DNA from: an uncultured Sphingomonas sp.
Lineage (GTDB): Bacteria; Pseudomonadota; Alphaproteobacteria; Sphingomonadales; Sphingomonadaceae
Length of the DNA stretch: 64,000 bases
Direction of reading: 5' to 3'
Assembly: GCF_946478955.1 (NCBI RefSeq)
Contig: NZ_CAMLDL010000004.1
Span: 1 to 64,000 of the forward strand
Shown here: positions 61,397 to 64,000 of the stretch, piece after piece
How positions within the stretch are numbered: position 1 is the stretch's first letter
How the letters are laid out: the number at the start of each line of letters is the position of its first letter
Translations under genes and position numbers: made by a program
The notes under the pieces: generated by a model
What the model saw: the letters and a program-made list of their open reading frames with translations, nothing else
The model's database searches: none
Told to the model about the DNA's origin: nothing

Positions 61397-62269
61397 ATGC
61401 GCCTAGGCGATGCACCCGAAAGTTCGAATTTCGAAGACCGAACCGGCGAATCCGGCGGCGGCATGTCGCTTGGTGGCGCAGGTGGCGGCATCTTCGCGCT
61501 TCTGGCGCAATTCGTCGTTTCCCGGTTCGGCCTGGTCGGCCTTCTGTTCCTGTTCCTCGGATATTGTGCACTGACCCAGTTGGGCGGTCTTGGCGGGGGC
61601 GGTCCGACCAAGCAGGGCCCGTCACAGCTGGACCAGAATAGTCGGCAAGTGTTGACCCGCACGCTTGGATCGACCGAACAGGTGTGGGGACAGATTTTTC
61701 AGCAGGCGGGTGCGCGTTACACGCCGACGACGCTGGTCGCCTACACCGACTATAATCAGTCCGGTTGCGGCGCTGCGCAGGCGGCGATGGGGCCGTTTTA
61801 CTGCCCGACCGACAAGAAAATTTACATCGACCCGGCTTTCTTCAACGAGCTGTCGCAGCGGTTCCAGGCGCCGGGCGACTTCGCCCAGGCTTATGTGATT
61901 GCCCACGAAGTCGGCCATCATGTCCAGGACCTCGAAGGAACGCTCGACCAAGTGTCGCGCGCGCAGGCGGGTAGTGACAAGGTCAGCGGCAACCAAATGC
62001 AGGTCGGCGTCGAGCTTCAGGCCGACTGTTACGCCGGTGTGTGGGCCGCCAATGCGAAAGACGCGCAGGGCCGGCAGTTGCTAGAGCCGGGCGATATTCA
62101 GGAAGGCATGCGCGCGGCCGAAGCAATCGGCGACGACACGCTTCAGCGTCAGGCGCAGGGCCGTGTCGTTCCGGAAAGCTTCACCCACGGCACCTCCGCC
62201 CAGCGCATGGAAGCCCTGCAGCGCGGGCTGCAAAGCGGCAATCCGGCGGTGTGTAACTATAATCGGTGA
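61397..62269 (+). CDS. neutral zinc metallopeptidase (YpfJ/UPF0413 family)
   Basis: 290 aa. One membrane segment near residues 45-62, then the metalloprotease-like domain with HEVGHHVQDLEG, ELQADCYAGVWA (third ligand region) and SFTHGTSAQRMEALQRGL. ATG 61397 is preceded by GAGGGG and gives MRLGDAPESSNFEDR, the family start. Activity in the family is predicted, not well established. Single gene divergent from the 3-hydroxybutyrate dehydrogenase. Confidence 0.92.
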   Translation: MRLGDAPESSNFEDRTGESGGGMSLGGAGGGIFALLAQFVVSRFGLVGLLFLFLGYCALTQLGGLGGGGPTKQGPSQLDQNSRQVLTRTLGSTEQVWGQIFQQAGARYTPTTLVAYTDYNQSGCGAAQAAMGPFYCPTDKKIYIDPAFFNELSQRFQAPGDFAQAYVIAHEVGHHVQDLEGTLDQVSRAQAGSDKVSGNQMQVGVELQADCYAGVWAANAKDAQGRQLLEPGDIQEGMRAAEAIGDDTLQRQAQGRVVPESFTHGTSAQRMEALQRGLQSGNPAVCNYNR

Positions 62270-62330
62270 GGGGGGGCGATCATCGTCACGGGGTTAAACC
62301 CCATGATGGCGGGTCTGGCCTAGGTAAACG

Positions 62331-62603
62331 TCATTTCAACTGCTCGGCTCTAGCATGTTCTGCACCCATATGCCGAACGAACGCCTCCCGCAGTGACGTT
62401 GCATGGGGCGATGTCACTCGCTGCTCCGGGGCGTATCCCTCTGCAGCAAGCACCCAGTCTACAAATTGATCTGCGCTGACGATACCATGTTCCGGGATGA
62501 ATTGGTCAACGTGAAGAAGTTGGCCGCCGACGACTGAGCCGCAGAAGCCCAGCCGAACGCAAATCTCTTGTAGTAACACATCATAGGTCGATTGGTCGGT
62601 CAC
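62331..62603 (-). CDS. small hypothetical protein (GTG start)
   Basis: 90 aa, beginning with GTG at 62603 (MTDQSTYDVLLQEICVRLGFCGSVVGGQ). Soluble, slightly acidic, with two cysteines and a repeated phrase DQFIPEHG...ADQFVDWV. No known domain recognised and no ribosome binding site seen, but codon use looks coding. Confidence 0.6.
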   Translation of the reverse strand: MTDQSTYDVLLQEICVRLGFCGSVVGGQLLHVDQFIPEHGIVSADQFVDWVLAAEGYAPEQRVTSPHATSLREAFVRHMGAEHARAEQLK

Positions 62604-62670
62604 TCGATGAGCCTAACCCGACTTCTTCTGTCTGCAAAATCTGGATTCTAAACAAGCGGGCACCCACGCC

Positions 62671-62691
62671 GTCACGGAGTAAATCCGTGAC
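62671..62691. repeat. GTCACGGA hairpin repeat
   Basis: GTCACGGA (62671-62678) and TCCGTGAC (62684-62691) pair perfectly around a GTAAA loop in the gap between a hypothetical gene and the CurA-like gene. No T-run follows; it resembles a short dispersed palindrome. Confidence 0.5.
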
Positions 62692-62740
62692 GTCAGTCCT
62701 GTCGGCGATGCCGCAGGCTGGCCGGCGTTCGCCATCTCTT

Positions 62741-62777
62741 GCGTAACGACGCTCGCTTCGCTCCGCTTTCGTTACGC
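62741..62777. repeat. GCGTAACGA inverted repeat
   Basis: GCGTAACGA (62741-62749) and TCGTTACGC (62769-62777) are perfect 9-bp arms around a 19-base spacer. Located just after the stop of the CurA-like gene. Could be a dispersed repeat or a terminator-like structure for that gene. Confidence 0.5.
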
Positions 62778-62785
62778 GCGGCGGC

Positions 62786-63775
62786 TCACAGACGCACCAG
62801 CATCTTCCCCGTATTCGCGCCGGTGAACAGCCCGAGGAATGCGTCTAGCGTATGGTCGAGCCCCTCGATCACCGTGTCGCGTGACTTCACCTGGCCGGTA
62901 GCGATCATGGTGCCCATGTCGCGGTAGAAGTCGCCGAGGCGGTTCATATAGTCGGTGTAGATGAAGCCCTGCATGCGGATGCGCATAGCGATCAGACGCA
63001 TGATGTAACGGAACTTGGCGGGTTCGCCGCTGTTATAGCCGTCGATCATCCCGCAGATGGCGAAGCGCGCGTTCTGGCGCGCGGTGGCGAAAGCGGCGTC
63101 GAGATGTTCGCCGCCGACATTGTCGAAATAGACGTCGATTCCGTCCGGTGCGGCCTCGACCAGCTGCTTCAGGACCGATCCGGCCTTGTAGTCGATGCAC
63201 GCATCGGCGCCGAGCGAACGAACGAAGTCGCACTTGTCCGGACCGCCGGCCGAGCCGATCACGGTCATGCCTTTGGCCTTGGCGATCTGCACCACAGCAG
63301 AGCCAACCGCGCCTGCCGCCGCCGACACAAACACGATGTCGCCGGGCTTTGCCGAGGCCGCTTCGAGCAGGCCGAAGTAAGCAGTGCCACCGGTTAGGCC
63401 GAGATTGCCGAGGAACGCCTGTGGATCGACGCCGGGCATGTCCGGCAATTTGTTGAAGTGGCTTGCAGGTTCAACCACCTCATCGCGCCATCCTGCCATG
63501 TGCAGCACGATATCGCCGGGCTTCAGTGACGGATCCCGGCTTTCAATCACTTCGCCAACCGCGCCGCCCGTCATCGGTTCGCCCAGCGCGAAGGGCGGCA
63601 CATAGCTTTTCACGTCATTCATACGTCCGCGCATATAGGGATCAACCGACAGCCATTTATTGCGGACGCGGACCATGCCGTCACCAAGCTCGGGCAGTGC
63701 ATAATCTTTGAAGTCGAAATCCGCCGGGGTCGGCATTCCGTTGGGGCGCTGCTTCAAATGCCATGCCTTGGCCAT
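62786..63775 (-). CDS. NADP-dependent oxidoreductase, MDR family (CurA-like)
   Basis: 329 aa. Medium-chain dehydrogenase/reductase without zinc, close to NADPH-dependent curcumin/2-alkenal reductases: WLSVDPYMRGRMND at the N terminus, NLGLTGGTAYFGLLE, the cofactor loop SAAAGAVGSAVVQIAKAKG and DVYFDNVGGEHLDAAF. Probably reduces enones or alkenals. ATG 63775 follows GAAGGAGA. The longer upstream frame is not family-like. Confidence 0.92.
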   Translation of the reverse strand: MAKAWHLKQRPNGMPTPADFDFKDYALPELGDGMVRVRNKWLSVDPYMRGRMNDVKSYVPPFALGEPMTGGAVGEVIESRDPSLKPGDIVLHMAGWRDEVVEPASHFNKLPDMPGVDPQAFLGNLGLTGGTAYFGLLEAASAKPGDIVFVSAAAGAVGSAVVQIAKAKGMTVIGSAGGPDKCDFVRSLGADACIDYKAGSVLKQLVEAAPDGIDVYFDNVGGEHLDAAFATARQNARFAICGMIDGYNSGEPAKFRYIMRLIAMRIRMQGFIYTDYMNRLGDFYRDMGTMIATGQVKSRDTVIEGLDHTLDAFLGLFTGANTGKMLVRL

Positions 63776-63889
63776 CGCTGGTCTCCTTCGCGTATCAATC
63801 TGCAACCGGATTAGCCCGCTATTGTTCCCCGCGAAAGGCCCGCTACCGATCCGACCCAGATGCAATTGAAAAAGCCGCGGCGAAGGGCG

Positions 63890-63918
63890 TTGCATGCGCG
63901 GTGAAGCGCGGCTATTTA
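63890..63918 (+). promoter_or_regulatory. promoter of the tRNA-Ala gene
   Basis: TTGCAT (63890-63895), a 17-base spacer and TATTTA (63913-63918) form a housekeeping promoter 40 bases before the tRNA. A GCCGCT/AGCGGC hairpin lies in the leader. Confidence 0.55.
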
Positions 63919-63958
63919 GCCGCTCGGCCAGCGGCAAACCGCGGCCAACGCCGGGTGC

Positions 63959-64000
63959 GGGGCTGTAGCTCAGATGGGAGAGCGCTGCAATCGCACTGCA
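63959..64000 (+). tRNA. tRNA-Ala (CGC), 3' part outside the window
   Basis: Starts GGGGCTG, then TA, D-arm GCTC...GAGC and anticodon stem CTGCA with loop ATCGCAC, giving anticodon CGC (alanine GCG codons). The window ends inside the anticodon stem. Confidence 0.9.

Overview
The window is a gene-dense, GC-rich stretch of chromosome from an alphaproteobacterium, most likely a sphingomonad (Sphingomonas and relatives). The pointers are a SciP/DUF1153 cell-cycle regulator, an ATP12-type F1-ATPase chaperone, the XrtA/PEP-CTERM two-component pair PrsK/PrsR, class I PHA synthase with a Lys/Ala-rich phasin, two DUF4893 lipoproteins, and a glpX/recJ neighbourhood. The species call is inference from gene content. 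I see no prophage, insertion sequence, CRISPR array or rRNA operon; it reads as ordinary core chromosome bounded by two partial tRNA genes (Glu at the left edge, Ala at the right edge).

Layout. 1-8.1 kb (minus strand): a trimeric cation channel protein, AlaC-type aminotransferase, DUF2721 protein, DUF2059-like protein, GlpX, two bacterial PH-domain membrane proteins (YdbS/YdbT type), RecJ, then tRNA-Glu. 8.1-11.7 kb: PhaC, a tandem hairpin repeat, a YdeI-type protein, a small membrane protein and RarD. 11.8-15.6 kb (plus): tightly overlapping genes for a DUF4893 lipoprotein, a small unknown protein, an RluC/D pseudouridine synthase, a phosphoglycolate-phosphatase-like HAD protein, a small membrane protein and ATP12; gmk is convergent. 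16.3-19 kb: phasin with PhaR-like operators, ClpS, MurA. 19-25.1 kb (minus): RND efflux adaptor and pump, DUF445 protein and GNAT protein. 25.2-29.2 kb: two GlsB/YeaQ-type stress membrane proteins around a SIMPL protein, SciP, MnmA and an FKBP lipoprotein. 29.2-34.3 kb (minus): PhzF, CDF transporter, PdxH, then a compact phospholipid-synthesis set (acyltransferase, CdsA-like, CDP-alcohol phosphatidyltransferase, YqaA/DedA-like). 34.3-38.3 kb (plus): DnaJ-type chaperone, YihY, FabI and a DDAH-like amidinohydrolase. 38.5-47.8 kb (minus): J-domain protein, CapA, Gnd, DUF411, IspB, M13 peptidase, and a PepSY-response regulator-histidine kinase set. 47.9-57.2 kb: ABC-F ATPase, DUF885 protein, PrsR/PrsK, mannose-1-phosphate guanylyltransferase, aldo/keto reductase. 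57.3-64 kb: AqpZ, M20 hydrolase, a second DUF4893 lipoprotein, 3-hydroxybutyrate dehydrogenase, YpfJ metallopeptidase and a CurA-like oxidoreductase.

Functional links. PHB metabolism appears at three separate places (PhaC, phasin, 3-hydroxybutyrate dehydrogenase). Envelope biology is prominent (MurA, FabI, the phospholipid set, RND pump, PrsK/PrsR with mannose activation, CapA). The most unusual items are the four-gene lipid module with a phosphatidyltransferase that has Asn at two of the four usual Asp positions, the triple TGC-N3-GCA operator array on the phasin promoter, and a 17-bp inverted repeat between prsK and the mannose-1-phosphate guanylyltransferase gene. No wholly new system could be demonstrated from the sequence alone.
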